The position numbers were made by a program, and so were the translations under genes. DNA of 64,000 nucleotides, from contig OX485806.1 of NCBI GenBank assembly GCA_950295325.1, forward strand, positions 34,968,001 to 35,032,000, in the 5' to 3' direction. Of the stretch, positions 46,604 to 58,796 are shown in pieces. Under the pieces are notes generated by a model. That model did no database searches and had not been told where the DNA came from. It worked only from the letters and a program-made list of their open reading frames with translations. Source of the stretch: Polytrichum commune. Taxonomy: Eukaryota; Streptophyta; Polytrichopsida; Polytrichales; Polytrichaceae. Numbering within the stretch: the stretch's first letter is position 1; each line of letters opens with the position of its first letter.

Positions 46604-49600
46604 CTAAGTCTATAGTCAAACCGGCTTCAACATGAAACGTTTTAATGATATGGAGTTCCTAATGTTTTCACCTTCATGGAGTTCAACTTCCATGGTTCAC
46701 ATAAATCCTTGGTTGCTCCAGCTCACCTCCAACCTACGGTCTTCATTAATGAAGGAACCAAACAATATTGTCTAGATATCTTTGGGACACAGTTGATGGC
46801 TGATAGTACTTACCTACCATATTGTTTGATACATTACTAAGCAATCGGTTTAGTTTCCTAACACCTACCCAGGGGGTAATAGTAAAAACCGACCCCTATA
46901 AGTTCCTTCGCGTTCCATGCATCAAAGGAGGTAAGAGAAGCAAGGTAAAGTAGTAACTACCATGTGAATCCCACCAACCGGATTCATGTGCATGAACTCT
47001 TATACATCATGTGGCTTGAAGGTAAAAACATCGGGAACCCCTTACCACCAAATAAATCATTTCAAAGCACACTCGACTCCCCAAAATAACATCATCAAAG
47101 ATCCCAACTTAATAGTCAAGTGAGACTAAGTTTGAACGTTGGATAAGTCACTCATAAACCTTGACATGAGGGCACGGGGTTTTACACCGGAACCCTTGCA
47201 TGAATGGCACAAATCAAGCATGAATCCCAAACTCAAACCAATCATGTGCATTCACACAAAGCCCTACACCTACTAAATTTACAATCCTCGAATATCGACA
47301 CACTTTCGGTTTGTAACATGCCATTGATTTGAACCGATTTTACATTCTTTGACACCAGTGGGCTATGAATTTCTTTACTATATATATTTTTGTTGTTGTT
47401 GTCGATACCATTCGTGCCCATATATACCATGCACTCATCTTCATACTTAGGCAAAAAGTGCTCTAGTATCAACAAATAACAACATAACATTACTCAGTCG
47501 ATGAGCTATGTCCAGCTGCCTTGTCTTTAGATCTGATCTAAAGCACCGAGATTCCAACATCCGGAGGCCTTGTTCTCAGATCTGTTACGAGACCCATGAT
47601 CACAACTCATCAGTTGAGTAATCATGTTATGAACTCGTCGACTCGATTCTGGGATATATTACAAAGATTCACTCGCCTTGACATACCCACCAAATACCAA
47701 TATGTCATTATATAACTAGGTATACTAGGTAACTTCTTTTTGATACCCCCGGGGGTAGTAGGTTCTTTGATACCACCAAATTGATGGCGATTATTGATGC
47801 CCGTGCATTCACCTAATGATACTAGACCGGTCCAACTTCATTGGCGTCTAGGAGCCGGTCTAGGCCCCCTACTAGACTCTACCGGGTACTCATCAACACT
47901 ACTCCACCCGTCGCCGGGCTATTCAAAAGCGCTAGTAAGCTTTAAACTAACAACCCCAAAATACTTGCGCCTCACACGCAACACCATGCGGCCATTGAGT
48001 GGGGAGACCGTACCCCCCTTTAATTGTCATGGGCTGCCAAGGATTACAAGCCCAGTGGTATAGCTGGTAACGGTACCACAAGGGTCACCGATGATGTCAC
48101 AAAGGCAAACAACAATCTTCAATTCCTTACTGCCAGGCCCTCTACCCCGGCCGGGCCATTTTGAAACAGAAATTCAACTTTTTAGGTGAAATTATCGTAT
48201 CCCGACATTCAATATTGCATGGCTGGCAGCCGTAGTAGGAGGGGCTCTAGTATGCTCGTACATATTAAACAGCGAAAAACAATGTAGTGAAACTCTTTTA
48301 TAGAAACGGCCCTTCTTTTTTTTAAAGAGGAAATGACTCCGGAAATGGCATAAGAGATCCCATATTAGTTGTGCGTGATTTGGTTAATAATCAATCGGTC
48401 CTTTAGGGACTCGAGTTTTCTTTGCTTAATGATTATGGCCTTCCTTAGAACCCAAATGATTGTGAGTCCTTTGTGACAATGAGGCCACAAGCATGTGCAT
48501 CATGACATGTCATACTTATCACTATATTCGTTAATTTGAAACTTTCTCTTGTCTCAAATTAATATATGGACCACAACAACATGGTCTAATGTTTGGGTCG
48601 TCCTACCTTAACCATCTTGATATGAGTTCTTAATTGGGTTCTTGATATGAACACCCACTTCAAAGTATTTGCATCTTACAACATTCTCCAATATTTGTGT
48701 GATTTTATCCATGTTCTTATATTTGTAACTGTCTCAAAATGCCGAAAAAGTCCCAAATTAACGGCTTATGATGTTTTTCTGTCACGGTGTGTTGAATGAT
48801 AGGTTTACAAAGTGTGCACGCGTGTCATGCCCATGTTTCCACTTTGTTTGTTTGCCATGATAGAAGGTGTGCAAGGTGCATGGTAATCTATGTCCATGGC
48901 GATGGTGGAGGGGTAGGCAATTGCAAGCTCAAAATAATATTTGTTTGCCTCTACTTGGTGTTTACTTTATGGGAAACAATCTTGTATAGGCTTTGTGTCC
49001 AATATACATGTTCTTATAGGTGTCGAAACCATCCTTGGAACCCCATGTAACATGGCAAGTTCAAAAGTTCCAATGATGAAATGTAATTTACTTTTTGTGC
49101 CACCCCAACGTAGTTACATTATCATGGGTTTCAATCAACAATTGTACAATATGTAGCACTTTTGTTTTAAAAAATGAGGATTAATTAGTGTTGAAGGTGC
49201 CACAATATTATGGTAAGTCACAAACCAATGAGGGGTCCCCAATGTGAGATAAACTTTTGGAATCTAGAGTACCTACCTTAGAAGTGATTTGGAGACAAAT
49301 CATTTCAAATACCTAATTAGCAAGATCAAGGTGACAATGGCACCATCAACCATATTGTCAAGCTTAAACTTGTCAAGAGCTATCTCCTTCATAGCCATGG
49401 GTTGCTTTTGCTTAAAGTCCCATATGTCATGAATGCTATAAAGCCCATTTATGTGAAGGAGGATGTCTCTAGTTTTAGAATACCACGTCAAGTCATTATT
49501 TTGTTGGCTTAGTTGAGAGTCATGCTTAGGTGTGACGTCTCACCTTTGATGGGATTGTTTGGTTCCAACTTCCACTGTGTGCATCTCGGAGGGTTGCCCC

Positions 49601-50639
49601 ACTTCGTGGTTCATGTCTCGGCGGCCTTGTATGTTTTTGTTTATTATTTATTTAATTATTAATATCACTTTTAGTTAATTTTGAAGACAAGTTAAATTGT
49701 TTCCCAATTGTTCACCATGTGTGTTTTCTTGACAATGGGGTTGTCCTTAATGTCTCTGAAACTTAGAAACTCATGTTTTGGTGAGGGGTTTTTTCCCCGA
49801 TGTTGATAATTTATAGTGTTCAAGCGTGTTCATGTGATGTTGGAACTCCTCGTTTTGGTGAAATGAAGTGTAATGAAAATGAATTTCATGGTAAATTGTT
49901 GAAGAGACACCTAAAATGGTGCTTGCTCTCGAAAGAAATCACTTTTATATAAGTGTCTCTTTGGCCAAAATCTAACCCCCCCCCTTTCAACTCACCAAAA
50001 TTGGGGGTTTTGACACCACAAATTGAACGCTACCTAAACATCATAGAATGTCAAAAGTGGGCGAACTCCTACCAAAAACACGAGTGTCTGAAAGATAACT
50101 ATGATGAACTACTATATAAGGTCTACGTAACAGGCAAGAGGAGAGTGGACGTCTCGTTTAAGGTCTCGCAACCTGTCATCCACTTTCCTCTCACCCATTA
50201 TGCGGCACAACCACCAACCATGAATTAATTATGAATCTTGGGCACTTCCAACCGCCAATACGACATCCATTAGATTGCAAAACCACACAAATATGGTGGT
50301 CGGCGAACATGGAATACAAACATTCAAAATCGTGGTAGTTGTGGTGTTGCTTTTGCTGTTGTCGTTTGATGTTTTTCGTCCCCAGATGTGCACATCCCTT
50401 ATCATTTTTGAACAAGTGGGTTGTCCCAAATATACTCAAATACCAATTCAATCTTCCCAAAGATGTAAACCATAAGTCAGTACGACGGATGAAATGTCCT
50501 CTGCATGGATAGAACGCAATGCAAGCTAGTTGTTAAAAGTGCCCATCACTTGCAATGAGCGAGCGACTGAAAATGCGATTTATTATATTACATTGTATTC
50601 TAAATTGTTCAAAAGGGGTGCGTTGCCACCCCTGGGTAA
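46604..50639. other. Intergenic region
   Basis: No intact gene is supported. 47790-48300 is less AT-rich (CCCGTCGCCGGGCTATTC, GGGCTGCCAAGGATTACAAG) and has the look of an LTR or other retroelement scrap, but no paired LTR or primer site is visible. 48540-48670 is an inverted relative of about 25130-25290. 50270-50395 is the partner of 43685-43830. Confidence 0.4.
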
Positions 50640-51231
50640 TCATGGGTTGAAGATTACTTCCAAGCCGCAGAGTGTGGAGTAGTGTAGTAGTTGTTGTAGT
50701 AGTAGTGGTGGTGTAGGGGAGTACAGAGACAGACAGACAGACAGACTCTCACTTACATACTTACCTGCGCCAGGCCAGGGCGCCCCTGATGATGTCACAA
50801 GGAAGACAGGGGAGTAATGAAGTTCCTGCGATGTTGTTTGTCTGCCATCCTGGACGGACCTACCTACCTGCAACGTACTACGGTCATGCTCCATCGATCG
50901 ATCGCTCCATGGCGATGGTGGAGACCTCTGTAAGTAAGGAAGTAAGTAAGAAAGTAAGTGAGTAAGTGAGTGAGTGAGTGCAAGTTCAAAATATCCTGCA
51001 GGCGGCAGCAGCAGCAGGCCAGCGGAGCAGCTGCAGTAAGTTATAAGTACACGTACACACACTGCCCTGGGAGGACTGACGACGCATGCGGAGGAGAGGA
51101 GAGGAGGGGAGGGGGAGTCTGCTCAGTTCTGCCTCGCTCCATCGCTCGCAGGCTGGCAGCCATCAAGTGCTGTTGGCTGCACTTGAAGGCCTCTCTCTCT
51201 TTCCCAGCTGGATCCAGCCCTACCTCTTACT

Positions 51232-51890
51232 ACTTACTGTAGCTTAATAGCTGCTTACATACAGTACTAAGTAGTTATATAGGCCCGGGTGGCAACTGAT
51301 CATCTCCCAGGCTTTTAGAGTTTTACAGCTGTTTAGATCACTATCTAAATCACTTCTTTAATTGATTGTAAAAGAATTGATGATGTGTTATTGTTGCGGA
51401 AAGAGCAGGAGCCACATAATGGTGTGGAAAGAGAGCAGCGGAAAGAGGAATCTGTTGATACCGTTTGTATCTGAATTTTTGTGAACATGTAAGTAGAGCT
51501 ACTGCTCCTTAATAGCGTTTTTAGGAGTTCCAGCCCTGCCACTGCGGCTGCCGCCTTAAGCCGCCTTATCACTGCAAGAACTGCTTGCTGCTTACTGTGA
51601 CTTAGCTGCTTACATACAGTAGTTATAGGCCCGGGAGGCAACTGATCTCCCAGGCTTTTTTGGATGTACAGCTGTTTAACCTTCAGAATATCTAAATCAA
51701 GTCTTCCTTAGTACTGTTGGCAGTGTAATTAATTCATGATTTGTTAAGATGTTATTGCTGCAGAAAGAGGAGCAGCATCGTGCTTGGAGAGAGAGCATTG
51801 ACAGGAATCCAATATTGATACCAGGTGTGTCTGAATTAGTGCCAGAATATATTTAAGTGCTGCTTAACAATGTTTTAGGAGCGGCTCCAA
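51232..51890 (+). repeat. Tandem duplication (about 359-bp period) upstream of the EXORDIUM-like gene
   Basis: Two diverged copies (51232-51535 and 51591-51890) share, in order, CTTACATACAGTA, TATAGGCCCGGG(T/A)GGCAACT, CTCCCAGGCTTTT, ACAGCTGTTTA, GTTATTG(T/C)(T/G)GC and GTTTTAGGAG-like blocks. Sequence from 50640 to here also has many short simple repeats (ACAG)n, (GTAA)n and (GAGT)n. This may be promoter or a transcribed non-coding leader; nothing shows which. Confidence 0.65.
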
Positions 51891-52592
51891 GACACGCTTC
51901 TTCGGAGTGCTGCAGATACCTAAGCTTAACACAGTGGCGTCCTCGGGGTATAGTGGTAGGTAGCTAACAGAAGGTAGTGTAGTCTGCATGTCCTTCATCA
52001 ATTCGGCAGTGTGTCTGTCTGTCCGTCCGTCCCTCGGCCTCACTCTCCTCAGTGATCAGTGACCGGGACTCCTCCACCACCTCCATCGCCATCCTTGCCA
52101 GCTGCACGTACACTGCGCGCGCGGCCTTTCTTTCTTGCCGTTCTTTCAGCTCATAAGGAGGCAGCCATGCCCTACGTTCCTCACTTTTAGCTTAGGAGTG
52201 TTTCCGCAGGCAGCTCATCTGCGGCTTGCCCCTCGGTTGAATTATTAGTAGTTTGTGAAGCTTTTCCATAGGAGAGGAGTGGGCCTGTCGAAGTTTCGTC
52301 TCTGCCGAGTTGGCCATTACATGCCAGTTTTTGTTGCAAGCGGTTTGCGGAGTCCCTTGTGGAAAGAAATTGCACGAGCCGTTTCGTGTTCAGCAGCTCA
52401 GCCGCATTTGAAGCTCATTAAAATCTTTAGAGACTCGGTAATGCCTGTATAGTTCCCTTTAGAAAGAAATTAGAGCTATTGTATTAATATACAAAGAGCT
52501 GCTTTGTTGTCGCGTGGTGGAATCAGCATAAAGTGAGCGATCCTTCCTGTCACAGTGAGGAGTGGTCGGTAGTTAGTAGTAGGCGCGCGCGG

Positions 52593-52611
52593 TATATATA
52601 TATATATATAT
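52593..52611 (+). promoter_or_regulatory. TATA tract, candidate core promoter of the EXORDIUM-like gene
   Basis: A (TA)n run sits directly after GCGCGCGCGG and before a GAGAGAGAAGGAGAGAG purine tract, an arrangement common at plant core promoters. It is about 390 bases before the start codon, and I saw no ATG between about 52640 and the start, consistent with a uORF-free leader. A GAGGTAAGG...CCCCCAG pair (52675-52731) could be a very short leader intron. Confidence 0.4.
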
Positions 52612-53004
52612 GCATATCTAGAGAGAGAGAAGGAGAGAGAATAGCTAACCGTCAGAAGGGAAGCTGATAAGAGGTAAGGAAAGAACGGAGGAGGACCCCT
52701 TCAATCCGATTTGCCTCATTCTCCCCCCAGATTGCACGACCTGTGCAATCCTACTCATCCCATTGAGGTCTGTTTCAACTGTGCGAAATTATCTGAAAAT
52801 CAGATTTGACACTTATTGAGGAAGAAGTCTCGATCCTACGATCTTTCAATTTCCGGTTTGAAAGATAATACGATAGAGCTTACAGTGGTTAATAGAGAGG
52901 AGAATTAAACATCAAGAAGAGGCGCTGGAAGCAAGAGGTGTTGCAATTTTGAAATTCGTAAACTCGAAGTCTGAAAGGAAGCAAGCGAGAATCGCTGTAA
53001 TTTA

Positions 53005-54075
53005 ATGGCGAGTCACGCTATTTTTGTGACCGTCGCGATCCTCGCAGCAGTTATCTCGCTCTGCGCTGCTAATGAAGGCGGAGCATCCCTAACGAAGGGT
53101 GCTCACAAACTCCACGTTTCGCCTTCGGAATCGGTGTACCGTCCGTTCCGGCCATGGCCGAAAGTAACAGGTGATCAAGCACATGTAACCGACTCCAAGA
53201 TTCTTGTGAAGGATCCGGTGATCAATATGCAGTATCACATGGGACCGGTGCTGACATCGGCGATCCATGTCTACATCATCTGGTATGGGACGTGGAAAAC
53301 GTCGCAAAAGAACATCATCCGGGACTTCCTGGCGTCCATCGCGTCGCCAGCGGCAGCGCCAGGCCCTTCAGTGCAACAATGGTGGTCGACGGTGCAAACG
53401 TACACAGACCAGACAGGCGCGAACATCAGCGCCACGATTTCTGTAGCCGGAGAGCACATCGACAACTACTCGCACGGCACAGTATTGTCGCGCATGAGCG
53501 TACAAGAAGTGATCAGAAGCTCCTTGAAGGAGAACAATGGAACACTTCCAGTTAACGCGAAAGGAGGCCTATACATGGTGCTCACGGGGGAGGATGTCAT
53601 GATGCAAGATTACTGCCGAGCCGTTTGCGGTTTCCATTACTTCACGTTCCCCGCCAAGGTCGGCTACACGCTCCCGTATGCGTGGATCGGAAACTCCGGG
53701 AAGTTTTGTCCTGAGACTTGTGCGTATCCATTTGCAATTCCGCAGTACATGGCGTCGGCGATGTCGCCAATGAAGAGCCCCAACAATGACGTCGGAGTGG
53801 ACGGCATGGTGAGCGTCATTGGCCACGAGCTTGCTGAAATTTCGAGCAATCCACTAATCAATGCGTGGTACGCTGGTGAGAATCCCTCCGCTCCGAATGA
53901 GATTGCCGATCTTTGTGAAGGCATGTACGGGTTGGGAGCGGGCGGAGGTTATCCTGGGACCGTGGCAATTTCTCGCCACGGTGCAAGCTACAACGTCAAT
54001 GGCGTCCGCGGAAGGAAGTTTCTTGTGCAGTGGCTTTGGAACTCTCAGTTGAATTCTTGCCAAGGCCCTCACTAA
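53005..54075 (+). CDS. EXORDIUM-like / phosphate-induced protein 1 family
   Basis: An intact single-exon gene of 356 residues, close to the usual 300-360 for the family. EXORDIUM proteins are secreted apoplastic proteins linked to brassinosteroid- and sugar-dependent growth; no enzymatic activity is established. Residues 1-22 form a signal peptide (MASHAIFVTVAILAAVISLC, then small residues). Family blocks follow: HVYIIWYGTWKTSQKNIIRD, GLYMVLTGEDVMMQDYCRAV-CGFH, DGMVSVIGHELAEISSNPLI, NAWYAGENPSAPNEIADLCE and QWLWNSQLNSC. HELAE starts near residue 274 and looks metalloprotease-like, but is a conserved family feature. There are three N-glycosylation sequons (NIS, NYS, NGT). The ATG at 53005 is the first in the transcript region and precedes the signal peptide. 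Codon use is GC-richer than the flanks. Confidence 0.95.
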   Translation: MASHAIFVTVAILAAVISLCAANEGGASLTKGAHKLHVSPSESVYRPFRPWPKVTGDQAHVTDSKILVKDPVINMQYHMGPVLTSAIHVYIIWYGTWKTSQKNIIRDFLASIASPAAAPGPSVQQWWSTVQTYTDQTGANISATISVAGEHIDNYSHGTVLSRMSVQEVIRSSLKENNGTLPVNAKGGLYMVLTGEDVMMQDYCRAVCGFHYFTFPAKVGYTLPYAWIGNSGKFCPETCAYPFAIPQYMASAMSPMKSPNNDVGVDGMVSVIGHELAEISSNPLINAWYAGENPSAPNEIADLCEGMYGLGAGGGYPGTVAISRHGASYNVNGVRGRKFLVQWLWNSQLNSCQGPH

Positions 54076-54513
54076 GTAAGGAGGCAAGCTTACGAGTCAA
54101 TCTTCGTGGCTATGTTCCCACGCTTGCTTTCGTACCACCAACCATGACTGACACTTGAGAAAAAGGTTGTGGAGGATTTCTGGCCCCTTTTCTGGCAAAT
54201 TTTGCAAGGAAAATATGTTGAAAAGCTCGGAATACGTCTTCATCTACTTTGTTCGGCGATCTATTTCAATTTTTTCTCGTGGTCAGCTGCAATGTGGTGA
54301 CCGAGACAACAAGGACAGCGAGGATGATAATAGTAGAGAACAGAGCTTTTTACACCACTTGTCGTCACTAGCAATACGTCGGGCCCGCCTTAATCACGGA
54401 CAGCTATCTCAATTTATATCTCGATTCTGCAGCTGCGCAGGCTTATGGAATTGAGAGAACAACATGGATATCTCTTCTGCTGTTTTGAGCCACATCGAGG
54501 CCACACCCTCATG

Positions 54514-54785
54514 CATCGGCAGACACCAATGAACACCGAACGGAGCTAGTAATCGTTCTTGCTCAGGTTAGTTTGGGAGGTGCTTGCAGCCATGAGCACC
54601 AACACACTGGTGCTCTGCAGAATCTGAGGTTTTGTAATATCAGCTTCATCGGCAGACACTGATGAACACCGAACGGAGCTGGCAGGCGTTATTCTTGCAG
54701 CTCGAGTTAGATTGGGAGGTGCTTGCCATGAGCATCAATGCACAGTGGTGCTGATCCGCTGCAGAGCTTTTTGTAACATCTGAAG
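54514..54785 (+). repeat. 131-bp tandem duplication downstream of the EXORDIUM-like gene
   Basis: Two copies, starting CATCGGCAGACAC at 54514 and 54645, share AATGAACACCGAACGGAGCT-like, TTGGGAGGTGCTTGC, CATGAGCA-CAA and TTTTGTAA blocks. They lie about 440 bp after the stop codon, possibly in a long 3' UTR or just beyond it. Confidence 0.7.
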
Positions 54786-55486
54786 CCACCGAGCTTCAGT
54801 GACTGCAATGCCTCACAACAAGTTTTAAAGCTTGGTGTGGTGGCATTTTCGTCCTTCGCAAACTTTTTGTCGTTTAAACTTGGAATTAGACTCTTCTTTT
54901 CCTTCCTTCTGCTTCTGCTGGCAGAACAGATCAGAGCAGATTATGCATCATGTTCTGAAATCTGTGAGTGACAAATGAGATTGCAGCTGGTCTAAACAGC
55001 TACAATCGATACGGCGGTGATGAATTCACAAGCGTCTCCGCACCGCATTTTTGCCTTTTTTTTTTTTTGTGCAGGGCTGTGCATTTAGAATGGTAACTTC
55101 AACCGAGTCTACTAATGTTGGGTTATGCTTGTATGTGTGCTACATTTCTTTGACGATAATTTCTTTGAATCTTAATAGGTAGCTTGCAATTTCCTTGTGC
55201 ACTAGATCCAGATATCATTCTATGACTGCGTATATGTATGAGCTTTGATCTGCCCCATTAGTCCATGAAAGATGTTTTTGTTATATCTCGTGTGCTTCAG
55301 AAAGTATGTTTGACAAGGAATTCCTAATATTCTTTTACACGAGTAAATAGAGCAATGCACCTTAATCTGACGACTAATCAATTACCCATAAATGGGCGTG
55401 TGTATGAAGATAATCCAATTGCCATTATCCCAGCATTACACTCCACTTATATAAGTGAACCCAGATATACAATTGAAATAAAACCC

Positions 55487-55714
55487 ACTCCACAAAATAT
55501 GATATTTAGTGTTACTTACTATAATTTGGAAGTACGCAATGCTATAATTGTCTACTGTGCATCTCATTTTTTTACCAACCATGATTGAATTGGTTGTTTG
55601 GACACTATAGAACCTTAACACCTTTATGAGGTAAAAAAATACATTAATAGTAAAAATATATAGGAACATGTCACTCCAACAGTAAGTCACACTAAATATC
55701 ATATTTTGTGTAGT
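55487..55714. mobile_element. MITE, family E copy 2
   Basis: 228 bp from ACTCCACAAAATATGATATT to AAATATCATATTTTGTGTAG. The interior TTGGTTGTTTGGACACTATA and GGTAAAAAAATACATTAATA match 8703-8954 in the same orientation. Confidence 0.7.
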
Positions 55715-56997
55715 TACTTTATCCGAATGGCCAAGAAAGTGAGATGCATACATATAATTTTCTCCACCTTGAACTTACTCATTGACATATGGTCCTGTGC
55801 CGTCTTGGTCATTTTCAATAGTGCATATGACACTTCACTTTAATGCAACCCCCCATCTTTTTGGAACGGTGGGGAAAGATGGGGTGAGGGGGCCACCACC
55901 ACAACTACCACCATGTTGTCTGTTGTATAAGGTAGTGGCTTATGTTCTTAATCAGACCCCTTAATCTTAAGATACCAACAAACATACACTTTTCACAACC
56001 ATAACTAAATTAAGGGTGGTCCGATTTTCAATCTGGTTTTTGCTCATGTTTCATTGTAGATTTGCTAATGCAATACGAGTTTTGTTGAGTAAATCTAATT
56101 GGTAGAAGGCGGAGGACATATAATACGAACCAAATGACACCCACATACCTCAAAAAATTCCTTGTGTGTGGACCTTATCCCTCTCCGTATGTTGTCTTAT
56201 ACAACCTTCTAGTCTTACTACCTCCCTATTTCTCACCTTCTACATGCTTATTTGCACTTTAAAAAAAGGCAAGATGAAGGATTGCCTTGGCAAACCCTAC
56301 AATACCTTAAACCCTCAACTTCTACTTGCTCATTCTTAGCTATGAGAAATCCAAACAAGTGAGATCAATCCTTAGATCCTTAGAACCTTAATAAGTGACG
56401 GCATGGCGGCTACTTTGGCCTTCCCAAATCTCCCCACTTCACTCCATAGCATTTAATGGGAGATCCACTATGGGGATTATGTGTTCTTACCACTATCATA
56501 ATTCTCTTCCACTACGTGCTTTCATAATATTTTCCAATAGTAGGTTTCTAATCCATCATTGTAATTCATAAATTTCAAAACCATCTAGTGGAAGGAAACT
56601 ACATTGTTTATAACTCTAGTGTCACTTGCATAGAAGTGTCAATTGATATGTGTTGAGGCATATGCTAGGCTACCCTTGTCACTAATGACCAACAATTTGT
56701 TCAATAGTGTAATCTCATGACATTTAGCATTCTAGTGTGCTTATTAATAATACCTTGTCATTAGTATGTTCAATAATATTATGAGGTCCATGCATGGGTG
56801 AACAAGTGTTAGCACATCACACTATGACATTAAAATGTGATTACATCTTCGTCTTGCACACTAAAATGTAAACACATGTCACTTGCCATTAATATGCTCA
56901 ATACTATATTTTTCTTGCATACTAAAATGAAAAACTACTATCTCAAGCACTCCAATGTGTGACACTAAATATCATATTGTAAATAGTTATGCACAAG

Positions 56998-57624
56998 GGT
57001 CCAAGCATGGTAAAGTGGACCAAAAAAATGCTTTGGTATACTAAAGCCCAAATTGTTTTGGTCAAATGCCTAAAAGTAGTAGCAAAATGTTGTTTGAATT
57101 GGATATACTTTTCATGATGACCTCTATTGTTGTGTTAAATATTCAGATGTAGAATATCAAGTTGAGATCTTGAAAACTTATGATTAAAAAAGAGGCTTAA
57201 AAGCAAATTGTTGAATATGGTTTTGAACGTAAATTTTATGACCTTAAATATTTTGAAGTTCGATTTTATTTATTTATTTACTATTATTTTCATATTCTTG
57301 AATTCAATATAAACTTGAGGGCTTCATTGGAAATTTTTTTAGAAAACCATCAAATTTCTTTAATTTTATTTCAAAATAGAATAACTTTTAGACAATTTCT
57401 TGTTCAATATCACCTACTTGACTTGCACCATCTTCTAAAATATGTAGATTTAAAAAAAAGTTTTAATCATCATAACTACTTGGCTTTGTAGATCAATATG
57501 TTTCTTCAAAGTTTATGATTTTTTTCCCCTCTCACATAATTCAAAGTTAGTGTACAGTTTTGAATGACTTTCACTTAAACCTAGGCAAGGATCAAGAGTT
57601 ATCCACTTTACAGTGCTTGCACCC
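56998..57624. mobile_element. TIR element, family F copy 2
   Basis: About 627 bp bounded by GGTCCAAGCATGGTAAAGTG and CACTTTACAGTGCTTGCACC. It is inverted relative to 15518-16134; shared interior includes the inverse of GACCTCTATTGTTGTGTTAA. No long frame. Confidence 0.75.
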
Positions 57625-58796
57625 ACTACAAAAAGTTATTTATTTTGATAAATATTATCATGTTGACAATTAATAGCCGTGACACTACTAGGCCTCGAAG
57701 TAGATTCTAGTTTAGACCTTTTTGACATTAAATACCATAATTGTTATAGTGGTAAGACCTTACAATTCATGTAGCAGTTGCAAATCTCAAGAAAGTAAGG
57801 GCATTGATGATGTGATCATCTTTGCAACACTCTACCTAGGGAGGATGTTCAAGGCAAAGAGGGGGAACTATCACATATGAACGCACCTCTTATCTATCCA
57901 ATATAAAAATTTAAAACACTATATTAGAGATGTTTTTTGGCATTTTGAGACATTTACATATATAAAAACATAGAACATTCATGTACATATTAGGGGAAGG
58001 TGTGTGGAATTCAAACATGCAAACTTTTATGAGTGTTGATCTACATCAATCCATGCACAAATGAAGGCATAACTCAATCAAGAACTCATGTTAGGATGGT
58101 TTAGGTAGAAGAGCACAAACATGAGATAATATTGGAAGAGAAAGGTTATATTCATATTACGGAAAATTAAAAATCGAATGTCTAGTCAAAGAAATGAAGT
58201 AGCAAACGAGCGCCACATAACCATTTTGGATAGTGCGATCTAAACTAAGCCTACTTATGTACACTATCTATGCTAATTGTAGCCTTTCTACTTTGGCAAT
58301 CATGTCTTGTTCTTACGTCGCTACTTCTTTTGCTCGCATGACCTCCACGTTCTAGAAAATTTTCTGTTATGCGGTTGTAGCCAAGGTCAGGATGAGGACC
58401 CACCATGATACATTTAGGAGGTCAATGAGAGCCCAAATTATAGGAGGATGAATTTGAATGGGATGTCATTTGGGAAGACGATTGCCTTGCACTTCTACAT
58501 AGGGCGTAGAAACATTCCGATTAAATGGATAAGGCACCTTTAGAATGGTTGGTATCAGATTGGGCGCAACCTACAAACAAATGGAACAAGTGAAGGAGGG
58601 GGGGGGGGGGGGGGCAGGGGGTTAGTTGGAGAAGGAAAATGAAACCTAAGTTGAACGAAAGCAATGAAGAAACGTGGGATGACAAATGCAACTTGGTGGA
58701 GGGTATAGCATACCTTGGGATGTGGAACGGTCGGGGTGGAATCGGCACGAACATGCAACGGATTGCACAGGGGACTGGGGACAAGCATAACCAGTG

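Larger units (their letters stand above)
54786..58796. other. Intergenic AT-rich region
   Basis: Between the EXORDIUM-like 3' flank and the FCP1-like remnant I see only the two elements listed at 55487 and 56998 and a G17 tract at about 58598-58614. No coding island is supported on either strand. Confidence 0.5.

Noticed and set aside
47950-48080. tRNA-like or primer-binding-site-like sequence (CCCAGTGGTATAGCTGGTAA)
   Set aside because: I could not fold a cloverleaf or find paired LTRs, so neither call is supported.
49953-50228. 91-codon frame starting MSLWPKSNPPPF
   Set aside because: It spans a C-run and part of a repeat shared with intergenic DNA; no splice or domain support.
53089-54087. 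Minus-strand and alternate-frame ORFs across the EXORDIUM-like gene
   Set aside because: Shadows of the intact 356-codon gene; none carries a domain.
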